This document shows, piece by piece, positions 9,178-17,640 of a stretch of 38,235 nt of DNA. The stretch is taken from contig VBOY01000035.1 in NCBI GenBank assembly GCA_005893295.1, forward strand, positions 609-38,843, written 5' to 3'. The notes beneath the pieces were generated by a model. That model ran no database searches. It was not told the DNA's origin and saw only the letters and a list, made by a program, of their open reading frames with translations. The translations under genes and the position numbers were made by a program. This DNA comes from Candidatus Eiseniibacteriota bacterium. Lineage in GTDB: Bacteria; Eisenbacteria; RBG-16-71-46. Position 1 is the stretch's first letter, and the number at the start of each line of letters is the position of its first letter.

Positions 9178-9847
9178 GTCCGGCTCCCCCGCGACGCTCG
9201 ACCAGCACGCCGTCCAGCCCCTCGCTGCCGGTGACGAACCGTTCCCCCGCCACCTCCAGCTCGAACACGTCGTCGAGCCGCTGGACCTCGCGCATCCGCA
9301 CCGAGGCGCCCGGCACGAGCCCCGCGCTCCGCCAGCGGGCCATGCGCGGGCCGTCGGCGTCGCGGATCTCGCGCACCACCGCCCGGGCGCCGCGCTCGAG
9401 GCTCGCGAGCGGCAGCAAGGTGCGGCGCTGCATCCGCCCGCGCGGGTCGGGAATCGGATGACCGTGCGGGTCGAAGTCGGGACGACCGGCGACGCGGTCG
9501 ATGGCCTCGAGCACGCGATCACTGATGTGATGCTCGAGCACCTCGGCGTCGGCATGCACTTCGGCCCAATCGAGCCCGAGCACGCGCACCAGGAACGTCT
9601 CGAGGATCCGGTGGCGGCGCACCATGAGGATCGCCTCGCGCCGGCCTCGCGCCGTGAGCCGGGCTCCTCCGCGGGGCTTGTGGAGCACGAGCTTCTCTTC
9701 GGCGAGCCGCCGCAGCATGTTCGTCACCGAGGGCGCCGAAACGGACAGGTGCGCGGCGAGTCGCGAGGTCGGCACCACCTCTCCCTGGGGCGCGAGCGCG
9801 TAGAGAGCCTTGAGGTAGTCTTGGCGGGAGCCGCTGAGCCTGGCCAT
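9167..9847 (-). CDS. DtxR/MntR-family metal-dependent transcriptional regulator with FeoA-like C-terminal domain
   Basis: MARLSGSRQDYLKALYALAPQGEVVPTSRLAAHLSVSAPSVTNMLRRLAEEKLV wHTH; AEVLEHHISDRVLEAID metal-binding region; C-terminal SH3/FeoA-like segment. Confidence 0.93.
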   Translation of the reverse strand: MARLSGSRQDYLKALYALAPQGEVVPTSRLAAHLSVSAPSVTNMLRRLAEEKLVLHKPRGGARLTARGRREAILMVRRHRILETFLVRVLGLDWAEVHADAEVLEHHISDRVLEAIDRVAGRPDFDPHGHPIPDPRGRMQRRTLLPLASLERGARAVVREIRDADGPRMARWRSAGLVPGASVRMREVQRLDDVFELEVAGERFVTGSEGLDGVLVERRGGAGHGR

Positions 9848-10461
9848 CACCACACTCCGGGCAGCAGCCGATAGCGCACCATGCCGGCGTAACGGCCGTA
9901 GCCTTCGAGCCGCTCTTGCAGGAAGCGATCCTCGTCGGCGGTGCGGCGCACCAACAGCACCGAGGCCGCGAGCGCCGGGACCAGCGCGGCCCAGGATCCG
10001 AGCGCGAGCGCGCTCGCCGTCACGACCTGGTGGTTGCGTTCGGGCTGGATCCGGATCACCGGGACGAAGAACGGGTTCACCGTAATCGCCCACAGCACCC
10101 ACGCGGCGCCTCCCGCCACCACCACCAGCGCCGACACCTGGAGCGGCCGTGGCACGGTGTTGGACCAACGGGCGCGGCCGACGTCGATCAGACCCACCAC
10201 CAAGTGCACCAACACCAGCAGACGGATGAGCGCCAGGCGCTTGGGATCGATGCCCACCTCCTTCGGCCGCAGGCGTTCGCGCACCACCGCCGGATCCAGG
10301 ATCAGCATGGCCACCAAGAAGAAGACGACGGCCCCGGCGACGTAGACGTCGAGCAGGGGCAGACGCCAATTCCCGGCCAGCCCCCACGACGCCAACGTGA
10401 TCGTTGCGCTGATGAGCAGCCAGCGAACGAGGCGGGTCGAAAGCGCATGGGTAGTGGCCAT
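9847..10461 (-). CDS. Membrane protein resembling the isoprenylcysteine carboxyl methyltransferase (ICMT)/phospholipid methyltransferase family, apparently internally deleted
   Basis: Start at 10461 with GAGGAGACC SD; FFVPVIRIQPERNHQVVT ... LGSWAALVPALAASVLLVRRTADEDRFLQERLEGYGRYAGMVRYRLLPGVW typical of the family, but the GPYRxVRHPxYxG block is absent. Confidence 0.72.
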   Translation of the reverse strand: MATTHALSTRLVRWLLISATITLASWGLAGNWRLPLLDVYVAGAVVFFLVAMLILDPAVVRERLRPKEVGIDPKRLALIRLLVLVHLVVGLIDVGRARWSNTVPRPLQVSALVVVAGGAAWVLWAITVNPFFVPVIRIQPERNHQVVTASALALGSWAALVPALAASVLLVRRTADEDRFLQERLEGYGRYAGMVRYRLLPGVW

Positions 10462-10521
10462 GGTCTCCTCGGTTGCGACCGTGCGATCCCACGCCTCCAT
10501 CGGCACGGCGGTCCGTTCTCG

Positions 10522-10551
10522 TTAGCCTAGACTAAATCACGGATTTGGCAA
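10522..10551 (-). promoter_or_regulatory. Putative DtxR/MntR operator overlapping a promoter for the ICMT-like/DtxR/mntH operon
   Basis: TTAGCCTAGACTAA (10522-10535), imperfect palindrome (12 of 14 symmetric), resembles the DtxR/IdeR core TTAGG-TTAGSCTAACCTAA. On minus strand TTGCCA (10551-10546), 16-nt spacer, TAGGCT (10529-10524); the operator covers the -10. Confidence 0.6.
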
Positions 10552-10675
10552 CGCTAAATCGGGCCCGTCGTGGAGCCGGTTCGCAGGCCGTGCCCGCCGC
10601 GCTGCGAGCACCGCGGCGGTTGCCGCCCCCTGTCCCATCGGCTACTCTGCCCGTCCCTCCACCGGAGCGGCCTCC

Positions 10676-11650
10676 ATGCCTTCGATGACGATGGTCCAGG
10701 CGATCCAGGACGCGCTGCGCGTCGCGTTGCGCGAAGATCCGCGCGTCGTCGTCCTGGGCGAGGACGTGGGCAAGAACGGCGGCGTGTTCCGCGTCACCGA
10801 AGGGCTCCAAGCGGAGTTCGGCGCCGAGCGGGTCGCCGATACCCCCCTCGCCGAGAACGGGATCGTGGGCGGCGCGATCGGCATGGCCCTCTATGGCCTC
10901 AAGCCGGTGGCCGAGATCCAGTTCGTCGACTTCATCTACCCCGCCTTCGATCAGATCGTCTCGGAGCTGGCCAAGATGCGCTGGCGCTCGGCGGGCCAGT
11001 ACGGCTGCCCGGTGGTGGTGCGCGCTCCCTACGGCGGCGGCATCAAGGGGGGCCTCTACCACTCGCAGAGCCCGGAAGCCTACTTCTGTCACACCGCCGG
11101 GCTGACCGTGGTGATCCCCTCCACCCCGGCGGACGCCAAGGGGCTACTGCTCTCCGCGCTCGAAGGCGAGGACCCGGTGATCTTCCTCGAGCCCAAGCGG
11201 CTCTATCGAACGACCAAGGAAGAGGTGCCGGAGGGTCGCCACCGGGTGCCCATCGCCCGGGCGCGAACCGCGCGCGCCGGCACGCACTGCACGGTGCTCG
11301 CCTACGGGGCGATGGTGCCGGTGTCGGTCGAAGCAGCCGGCACGGCCGAGGCTCGAGGATGGTCGATCGAGGTGATCGATCTGCGCACGCTCGTACCGCT
11401 CGACGTCGAGACGGTGCTGGCGAGTGTGCGCAAGACCGGCCGCGTGGTGATCGTGCACGAGGCCCCGCGCACCTGCGGATACGGGGCGGAGCTGGCCGCG
11501 TTGATCGCCGAGCAAGCGCTCACGTCGCTGCAGGCGCCGGTGCTCCGGGTGACGGGCTACGACACGCCCTTCCCCTACACGCTCGAGCACGCCTATCTTC
11601 CCGATGCCGGGCGCATCGTGCGGGCGCTCGAGCACGCGATGAGCTATTGA
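10676..11650 (+). CDS. 2-oxoacid (pyruvate/branched-chain) dehydrogenase E1 beta subunit
   Basis: VVVLGEDVGKNGGVFRVTEGL, DTPLAENGIVGGAIGMAL, EIQFVDFIYPAFDQIVSELAKMRWRSAGQ, GGGIKGGLYHSQSPEA. Confidence 0.95.
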   Translation: MPSMTMVQAIQDALRVALREDPRVVVLGEDVGKNGGVFRVTEGLQAEFGAERVADTPLAENGIVGGAIGMALYGLKPVAEIQFVDFIYPAFDQIVSELAKMRWRSAGQYGCPVVVRAPYGGGIKGGLYHSQSPEAYFCHTAGLTVVIPSTPADAKGLLLSALEGEDPVIFLEPKRLYRTTKEEVPEGRHRVPIARARTARAGTHCTVLAYGAMVPVSVEAAGTAEARGWSIEVIDLRTLVPLDVETVLASVRKTGRVVIVHEAPRTCGYGAELAALIAEQALTSLQAPVLRVTGYDTPFPYTLEHAYLPDAGRIVRALEHAMSY

Positions 11651-11670
11651 GCGGCGGGGAGAAGAGCGCG

Positions 11671-12915
11671 ATGCGGTACGAGGTCAAGCTGCCGGACATC
11701 GGCGAAGGGATCGCCGAGGGCGAGATCGTGCGCTGGATGGTGAAGCCCGGCGAAGCGGTGCGCGAGGACCAGCCGCTGGTCGAGGTGATGACCGACAAGG
11801 CGAACGTCGAGATCCCTGCTCCGCGCGCGGGCACGATCGAGGCCCTGCTGGCCGAGGAAGGCCAGGTGGTGCCGGTGGGCACCGTGATCGTGACGATCGC
11901 GGTGGCCGACAGAGGCGGCACCGGCCCCCAGGCCGTGGACCACGCCGCCGCGGGCGCGACGGCCTCGCATGCGTCGGCCGCGATCGCGAGCCCGACAGCC
12001 GCGTCCACCGTCGCACCACCCGCGCCGGGCGTGCAGGCGACTCCCGCGGTGCGCCAGCTGGCGCGCGAGCTGAACGTCGCCCTCGAGCGCGTCGCCGGCA
12101 CGGGCCCGGGCGGGCGCGTCACCGCCGACGACGTGCGTGCGGCCGCCGCCCGCGCGCCGGGGACCCCGTCGGGCGGGGCCGCCACGGCGCCCCAGGGCTC
12201 GACAGCGCCCGAGGAGCGCATCCCTTTGCGCGGGCTGCGCCGCAAGATCGCCGAGCACATGCGCCGCTCGCTCGACACCGCCGCCCACTTCACGTTCGTC
12301 GCCGAATGCGACATGACGGCCGTGGCGGCGCACCGCGAGGGCCTGCAGCGGCGCACGCGCCAATCGGGAGTCAACGTCACCTACCTGGCCTACGTGGTGA
12401 AGGCGCTGGTCGAGCCCCTGGCACGCTACCCGCTCTTGAACGCGAGCCTCGACGACGAGACGTCCGAGATCGTGCTCAAGCGCGGCTACCACGTCGGAAT
12501 CGCCACCGCCACCGACGAAGGCCTGACGGTGCCCGTGATTCACGACGCCGACCGTCTCAGCCTGATCGAGGTGGCGCGCGAGATCCAGCGGCTCGCGATG
12601 GCGGCGCGCGCCGGCAAGCTCAAGCTCGAAGAGCTCAAGGGGGGCACCTTCACCGTCACCAGCACCGGCGCCCGCGGGGGCCTGCTCGCCACCCCCATCC
12701 TGTTCCATCCGCAGGCCGGCATCCTCGGAGTACACGAGGTGGAGAAGCGGCCGGTCGTGGTGGACGACCAGATCGTGGCGCGGGACATGACCAACCTGTC
12801 GCTCTCGCTCGACCACCGGGTCGTGGACGGCGCGGTCGGCGCGGACTTCCTCTACGCAGTGATCGGACGGCTCGAACGACCCGAGACCTGGCTGACCGAG
12901 CAGGCGATCGGATGA
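11671..12915 (+). CDS. 2-oxoacid dehydrogenase E2 (dihydrolipoamide acyltransferase), one lipoyl domain
   Basis: VKLPDIGEGIAEGEIVRWMVKPGEAVREDQPLVEVMTDKANVEIPAP lipoyl domain; peripheral subunit-binding domain ATPAVRQLARELNV; catalytic LSLSLDHRVVDGAVGADFL. Confidence 0.95.
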   Translation: MRYEVKLPDIGEGIAEGEIVRWMVKPGEAVREDQPLVEVMTDKANVEIPAPRAGTIEALLAEEGQVVPVGTVIVTIAVADRGGTGPQAVDHAAAGATASHASAAIASPTAASTVAPPAPGVQATPAVRQLARELNVALERVAGTGPGGRVTADDVRAAAARAPGTPSGGAATAPQGSTAPEERIPLRGLRRKIAEHMRRSLDTAAHFTFVAECDMTAVAAHREGLQRRTRQSGVNVTYLAYVVKALVEPLARYPLLNASLDDETSEIVLKRGYHVGIATATDEGLTVPVIHDADRLSLIEVAREIQRLAMAARAGKLKLEELKGGTFTVTSTGARGGLLATPILFHPQAGILGVHEVEKRPVVVDDQIVARDMTNLSLSLDHRVVDGAVGADFLYAVIGRLERPETWLTEQAIG

Positions 12916-14009
12916 GGAGCCTCCTCCAATCGCTCGATCTCGAGGGACGCCCGGTGGGTCCGGTCCCGGAAATCCCGGCAGAGGACGAGCGGCGGTTGTT
13001 CCGACACATGCTGCGCATGCGCCTCCTCGACCAACGGATGCTCTCGTTGCAACGTCAAGGTCGCATCGGTTTCTACGGAACGGCGACCGGCGAGGAAGCT
13101 GCCGTCACCGGCTCGGCCTATGCCGCACGCCCCACCGACTGGGTGTTCCCGGCGCTGCGCCAGATGGGAGTGTCGCTGTGGCGCGGCACCTCGATCCGCG
13201 ACATCGTGTGCCAACTGATCGGGAACCGCGGCGACGTCCTGATCGGTCGCCAGATGCCGTGCCACTTCAGCGACCGCAACGTGCACACGGTGGCCTGGTC
13301 CTCCGTGATCGGCACCCAGCTGGTTCACGCGATGGGTGCCGCGTGGGCGGCCCGGCTCTCGAGGCACGATACGGTGTGCCTCGGCTACTTGGGCGATGGC
13401 GCCAGCTCGAGCGCCGACTTCCATGCCGCCGCCAACTTCGCCGGGGTGTTCCAGCTCCCGGTGGTGTTCTTCTGCCAGAACAACCAGTGGGCGATCTCGG
13501 TGCCGCTCGAGGGCCAGACCGCCTCCGAGAGCATCGCGGTCAAAGCCATGGCGTATGGCTTCCCCGGGGTGCGAGTGGACGGCAACGACCTGCTGGCCGT
13601 GGTCGGCGCGAGCCGCGAGGCGATCGACCGCGCGCGCGCGGGCGGCGGCCCGACCTTGATCGAAGCGGTGACCTTTCGCATGGGCGGGCATTCCTCGAGT
13701 GACGACCCGACGCGCTACCGCCCGCAAGAGCAGGTGGCCGAATGGGAGCGCCGCGATCCGATCACGCGCTTCCGCGCCTACCTCACGGCGGCCGGCCGGC
13801 TCACCGACCAGGACGTGGAGCACTGGACCCAGGAGCTGAATGACGAGGTGAGCGTCGCCGTTGCGGAAGCGGAGGCCCTGGGGCCGCCGCCGATCGAGAG
13901 CCTGTTCGCCGACGTCTACCACACCATGCCGCGCCATCTCGAAGAGCAGATGCGCTACGCGATCGCCATGGGCGAGGGCGCCAAGGTCGAGGGGGCGTTT
14001 CCGCTCTAA
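12912..14009 (+). CDS. 2-oxoacid dehydrogenase E1 alpha subunit
   Basis: ATG overlaps E2 stop (ATGA). ThDP motif GDGASSSADFHAAANFAGVFQLPVVFFCQNNQWAIS; MGGHSSSDDPTRYR. Confidence 0.95.
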   Translation: MRSLLQSLDLEGRPVGPVPEIPAEDERRLFRHMLRMRLLDQRMLSLQRQGRIGFYGTATGEEAAVTGSAYAARPTDWVFPALRQMGVSLWRGTSIRDIVCQLIGNRGDVLIGRQMPCHFSDRNVHTVAWSSVIGTQLVHAMGAAWAARLSRHDTVCLGYLGDGASSSADFHAAANFAGVFQLPVVFFCQNNQWAISVPLEGQTASESIAVKAMAYGFPGVRVDGNDLLAVVGASREAIDRARAGGGPTLIEAVTFRMGGHSSSDDPTRYRPQEQVAEWERRDPITRFRAYLTAAGRLTDQDVEHWTQELNDEVSVAVAEAEALGPPPIESLFADVYHTMPRHLEEQMRYAIAMGEGAKVEGAFPL

Positions 14010-14079
14010 CAGGGGGTGCGGGGATCACCCACGATGCCTCTCTCGCATCGCTGGACACGCGAGCCCGCACGGGAGCGAA

Positions 14080-14115
14080 CGAGGCCCAGTCCCATGTGAC
14101 CGGGCCTCGCCTTTT
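14080..14115 (+). terminator. Rho-independent-like terminator after the E1beta-E2-E1alpha operon
   Basis: CGAGGCCCAGTC-CCATGT-GACCGGGCCTCG: 12-bp stem with one mismatch, followed by CCTTTT. A second hairpin CGATGC-ctctctc-GCATCG lies at 14032-14050. Confidence 0.65.
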
Positions 14116-14153
14116 CCCCTCCCGCACGTTGCGGTCGGGGCCCATCGAGTGCT

Positions 14154-15188
14154 CTACGGCCGGTTTCCCTTCGGAGTCGGGGGGCCGATGAGCGGCTGAT
14201 CGTTGAAGTCTCTCGGTATGTCTCCCTGTCCGTACGGGTCGGAGTGGAGCCCGCTCCAGCGTCCCGGCAGGAACTTGAGACCGACGCGGTGCTGCCCCTC
14301 GCCGCTGCTCGAGATCAAGTAGCCGTAGTCGAACCAGAATCCGTTCTTGCCGGCTCCGATCCCGAACGAGGGCCCGCTCAGTGGATCGCTGATCGGGAGC
14401 CCGGTGTGCTCGTAGCGATACCCAGCTCGTAGGGCGAGCGCGTCCTTCCACATCCATTCGACCCCCGTGCGCAGGTCCTTGTAGTAAGCGCTCGGAAAGT
14501 TGGCGTCCATTGCCAGGCTAAGGCCGCTCGCCCTATGCACTACCGCCATCCCCACGCCGATGTTCCGTGGGAAGTCGTAGCTGACGGCGTCATACTTCAT
14601 CTCACCGATCAGGTTTTGTCCGCTGATCCCGAAGCCGAACATCCCCTGGCGAATCATCAGGCCGGCATCGAGCGTGAAGCCGTGGCCGGTCGCGTCGCCG
14701 AGCTTCTCGTTCACCGACTTGGCCCCGATCCCAAGGCTCACCAGCCCGCCGAGCTGTTGGGCCACCTGGGCTCCGACCTCGAAGCTGTTGGCTGCGAAGT
14801 TCGACGTCGGATTGTTCGAGGCATCCCGTCCCTGGATCGAGCCGTCCCCCTGATAGAGACCGGACGCCGACCAGCGCGTCTGGGACTTGCCGACACGGCC
14901 ACCGATTCCCATCCATTCCTGCAGGCTTTCGTTCGACAGCCCGGCATGGGACAGAACCACTTCGGATTCGCCGGTCCAACCGAGCGCCGCCGGGTTCCAC
15001 GCGGTGGCCGCGATGTCGTCGCCGAGTCCGAGCGTGGCGCCACCCATGCCCAGCACACGGGCTCCCGATCCGACCATGAGGAAGTTGGCCGCCGTGGTGC
15101 CCGCGTCTCCGATACCGGCCTCCGCAAGGCCTGCGGCGAAGAGCGCCATCACCAGCGCGGCACAGATGCAGAGCTTGAAGGTCCTCAT
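14154..15188 (-). CDS. PorV/PorQ-family outer-membrane beta-barrel protein
   Basis: Signal peptide MRTFKLCICAALVMALFAAGLAEA; GDAGTTAANFLMVGSGARVLGMGGATLGLGDDIAATAWNPAALGW is characteristic of PorV/PorQ proteins. Confidence 0.87.
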   Translation of the reverse strand: MRTFKLCICAALVMALFAAGLAEAGIGDAGTTAANFLMVGSGARVLGMGGATLGLGDDIAATAWNPAALGWTGESEVVLSHAGLSNESLQEWMGIGGRVGKSQTRWSASGLYQGDGSIQGRDASNNPTSNFAANSFEVGAQVAQQLGGLVSLGIGAKSVNEKLGDATGHGFTLDAGLMIRQGMFGFGISGQNLIGEMKYDAVSYDFPRNIGVGMAVVHRASGLSLAMDANFPSAYYKDLRTGVEWMWKDALALRAGYRYEHTGLPISDPLSGPSFGIGAGKNGFWFDYGYLISSSGEGQHRVGLKFLPGRWSGLHSDPYGQGDIPRDFNDQPLIGPPTPKGNRP

Positions 15189-15204
15189 GAGTTCCCCCGT
15201 CCGG

Positions 15205-16218
15205 TCATGGCACGCGCACGAGCTTGACGCTGCGCCGCTTGTCGGCGCCCGTGAGCCACGCGGTATAGACGCCCGGGGCCACGACGCGCCCGGACTGGTT
15301 GGTCCCGTCCCACAGCACGTCCTGGGCGCCGGGCGCAAGACCACTCAGATCGAAACGGCGCACCGTGTGTCCGCCCGAATCGACGATCTCGAGCACGGCG
15401 CGCCCGGCTCCCGTGGGTGGCACCACGAGCGGCACGCGCACCGGCGTCGAGGCGTTGCTCGGGTTGGGATAGCCGGGGTCGAGGCTCCAGGCGCTGGCCG
15501 GAGCCGTCGTCTGGACGGCGAAGCTGACGTCTTGCGCCGCGCTGGGCGCGCTCTCGTTGCCGGTCTGATCGGAAGCAGTCACCCGGTACCACGCGTCCTG
15601 CGTGTTGTCGGGGACCGTGGTGTCCAGGAATTCGGTCGCCGAGGTCAGCGGTCCCGGGGTCACTGCGGCCCACGAGCCGCCGGCGTCGAAGCTCCGGTAG
15701 ACCGTGTAGCCGGCGAGATCCGGCTCGGAGTTGGCCGACCAGAGGACCTGCGCCTCGTTGGTCCCCTCACGCGTCGCCTTCACGCCGCGAGGGGTCCCAG
15801 GCGGAGCGGTGTCCAGGATCCAGTCCCACCGAGCGACATTCGACAGCCCCGATTGGTTGGCGGCGTCGTCCGTGGTCTTGACCGCGAAGTAGTAGGTCGT
15901 GCCACGCGCGAGCCCGCGCACCACCGTGATCTGGCGGGTGCCGGCAGGCTGCGGCACGGGAGGCCCGCCCACCACCGTCGCCGACGACCAGTTGGTGGCG
16001 GTGATGGGCAATTGCGAGTAGCGGATCTCGTAGGATGCGGCGGTGCCAACGTTCCCGTCGTCGCCGGGGGCACTCCAGCGCAGCACGAGGGTGTCGGCGC
16101 CGCCGCCCTGCGCACGGGCTGTAACCGGCGCGAGGGCCGGCACGAGGAGGAGCGTCGTGAGGAGCGACGCCCACCCCGTGCCACGGCCCAGCAAGGGCAC
16201 GCGCGAGGTCCGAATCAT
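15205..16218 (-). CDS. Secreted fibronectin type III protein with FlgD-like C-terminal Ig domain
   Basis: Signal peptide; FN3 (SYEIRYSQLPITATNWSSAT, TTYYFAVKTTDDAANQSGLSN); C-terminal LSGLAPGAQDVLWDGTNQSGRVVAPGVYTAWLTG. Confidence 0.85.
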   Translation of the reverse strand: MIRTSRVPLLGRGTGWASLLTTLLLVPALAPVTARAQGGGADTLVLRWSAPGDDGNVGTAASYEIRYSQLPITATNWSSATVVGGPPVPQPAGTRQITVVRGLARGTTYYFAVKTTDDAANQSGLSNVARWDWILDTAPPGTPRGVKATREGTNEAQVLWSANSEPDLAGYTVYRSFDAGGSWAAVTPGPLTSATEFLDTTVPDNTQDAWYRVTASDQTGNESAPSAAQDVSFAVQTTAPASAWSLDPGYPNPSNASTPVRVPLVVPPTGAGRAVLEIVDSGGHTVRRFDLSGLAPGAQDVLWDGTNQSGRVVAPGVYTAWLTGADKRRSVKLVRVP

Positions 16219-16223
16219 GGCCT

Positions 16224-17054
16224 TCAGCGTCCGGACCGCCGGTTCGCCGTGATGATCTGGGGCGTCACGCCGTCGAAGCCGCCGTGCCACCCGAGCCACA
16301 GGAAGCCCACCACCAGGTCGCGAATCGCCGCGGGTGGGGTCTGGTCGGGCGTGGTCGTGCTCACGACGTTCGAGAGCGCCGAGACGTTCCCGGCGTCATC
16401 GGTGGCGCGCACCGCGAAGTAGTAGGTGGTCTGGCGCGTCAGCCCCGGGACGGTGAAGTTCTCGGTGGTGCCCGCCGAGCCCGGGTTGGGCTCACCGCTC
16501 ACCGTGGTCGCCGAGGACCAGTTGGTCGCGGTGATCGGTGCGGTCGAGTAGCGGACGTCGTAGGAGGCCGCGGTGCCGGTCAAGCTGTCGTCTCCGACCG
16601 CCGTCCAGCGCAGGCTCACGCTGGTCTCGGTCGCGTTGGTCACGCTCACGGTCGTGATCGGGCCCGGCCGAGTGAGGTCGGGCGCGGCCAGCGTGGTGCG
16701 TGAGATCACATTCGAGATTCCGGCCCAGTTCGGCACCTCGTCGGCGGTCTTGATCGCGAAGAAATAGGTGGTGTTGGGCAGCAGGCCCGTCACCGCGGTG
16801 GATTGCAGCGTGCCAGGCGCCGCCGGAGTCGGGGTGCCGGTCCACCGCGTGGCGCTCGAGAAGTTCGTCGCGGTGATCGCACTCGTGGAATAGCGCAGGT
16901 CGAACTGCGACGCCGTGCCGGACAAGCTGTCATCACCGGGGGTCGTCCAGGAGACGGTGATGCTGTTGTAAGTCACCGTCTGCGCCTGCGCAGTGACGGT
17001 TGCCCCGACGAGGCCCACAAACAGCAGCGTCAAGGCGATGGACGTTGAACGCAT
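16224..17054 (-). CDS. Secreted protein with two fibronectin type III repeats
   Basis: MRSTSIALTLLFVGLVGATVTAQAQ signal peptide; two copies of WTxxGDDSLxGTAxxxDxRYSTxxITATNxSSAT...NTTYFFAIKTADE / QTTYYFAVRATDD. Confidence 0.85.
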   Translation of the reverse strand: MRSTSIALTLLFVGLVGATVTAQAQTVTYNSITVSWTTPGDDSLSGTASQFDLRYSTSAITATNFSSATRWTGTPTPAAPGTLQSTAVTGLLPNTTYFFAIKTADEVPNWAGISNVISRTTLAAPDLTRPGPITTVSVTNATETSVSLRWTAVGDDSLTGTAASYDVRYSTAPITATNWSSATTVSGEPNPGSAGTTENFTVPGLTRQTTYYFAVRATDDAGNVSALSNVVSTTTPDQTPPAAIRDLVVGFLWLGWHGGFDGVTPQIITANRRSGR

Positions 17055-17640
17055 CGGGCCCTCCAAGCGCCGAGATGCCCGCGCTCCTCGCGCATGAGGG
17101 GCTGGCTCTGCGGCTTCCGCGAGACACACGACCAGAGACGCAGCGAGCGGCGCCGGTTGCGGGGAGCACCGGAGTCCCTTGTCACACCGCAGGCTCGAGA
17201 CGGCGTCGCGGTTGGGGTACCCGCGAGCCGCGTGCACGCCGCAGCACGAAGCGTGCCCTCCGCGAGTTGGGCGGTGGCGTCGCGCCCGATTCTCTCCGTG
17301 AGGGGCAAATGCGCCTGCATGTGGAGGCTTGCGGGGTTTCTTGCACAACGCCCGCGCGAGCGAACGCGCGAGGTGGGATTGGATTTCGCAGCGCCTCGGA
17401 CGTCGTCCTGCAACGTCGCGTTGGATCTTCGGCATCAGAGGCAGGCGGCGAGCGAGACTTGATGCATGCAGGACATGCGGGCGTCTCGTCGTCGTGCGCA
17501 ATGAACGAAGACCGGCCGCGTGAGCGAGCGCCACGCCAAGAAATGCCCGCACGCCTGGCGTCGCACGGTGCCCGCGCGGGCCGCGAGCCCGCGCGCCGCT
17601 GCGCTGCCAGCGCGCGCCACTTCGTGTATGGTCTCGCCTC

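Noticed and set aside
10570-12915. 781-aa ORF read as one fusion protein
   Set aside because: First half is an out-of-frame reading of E1beta; the true E2 starts at ATG 11671.
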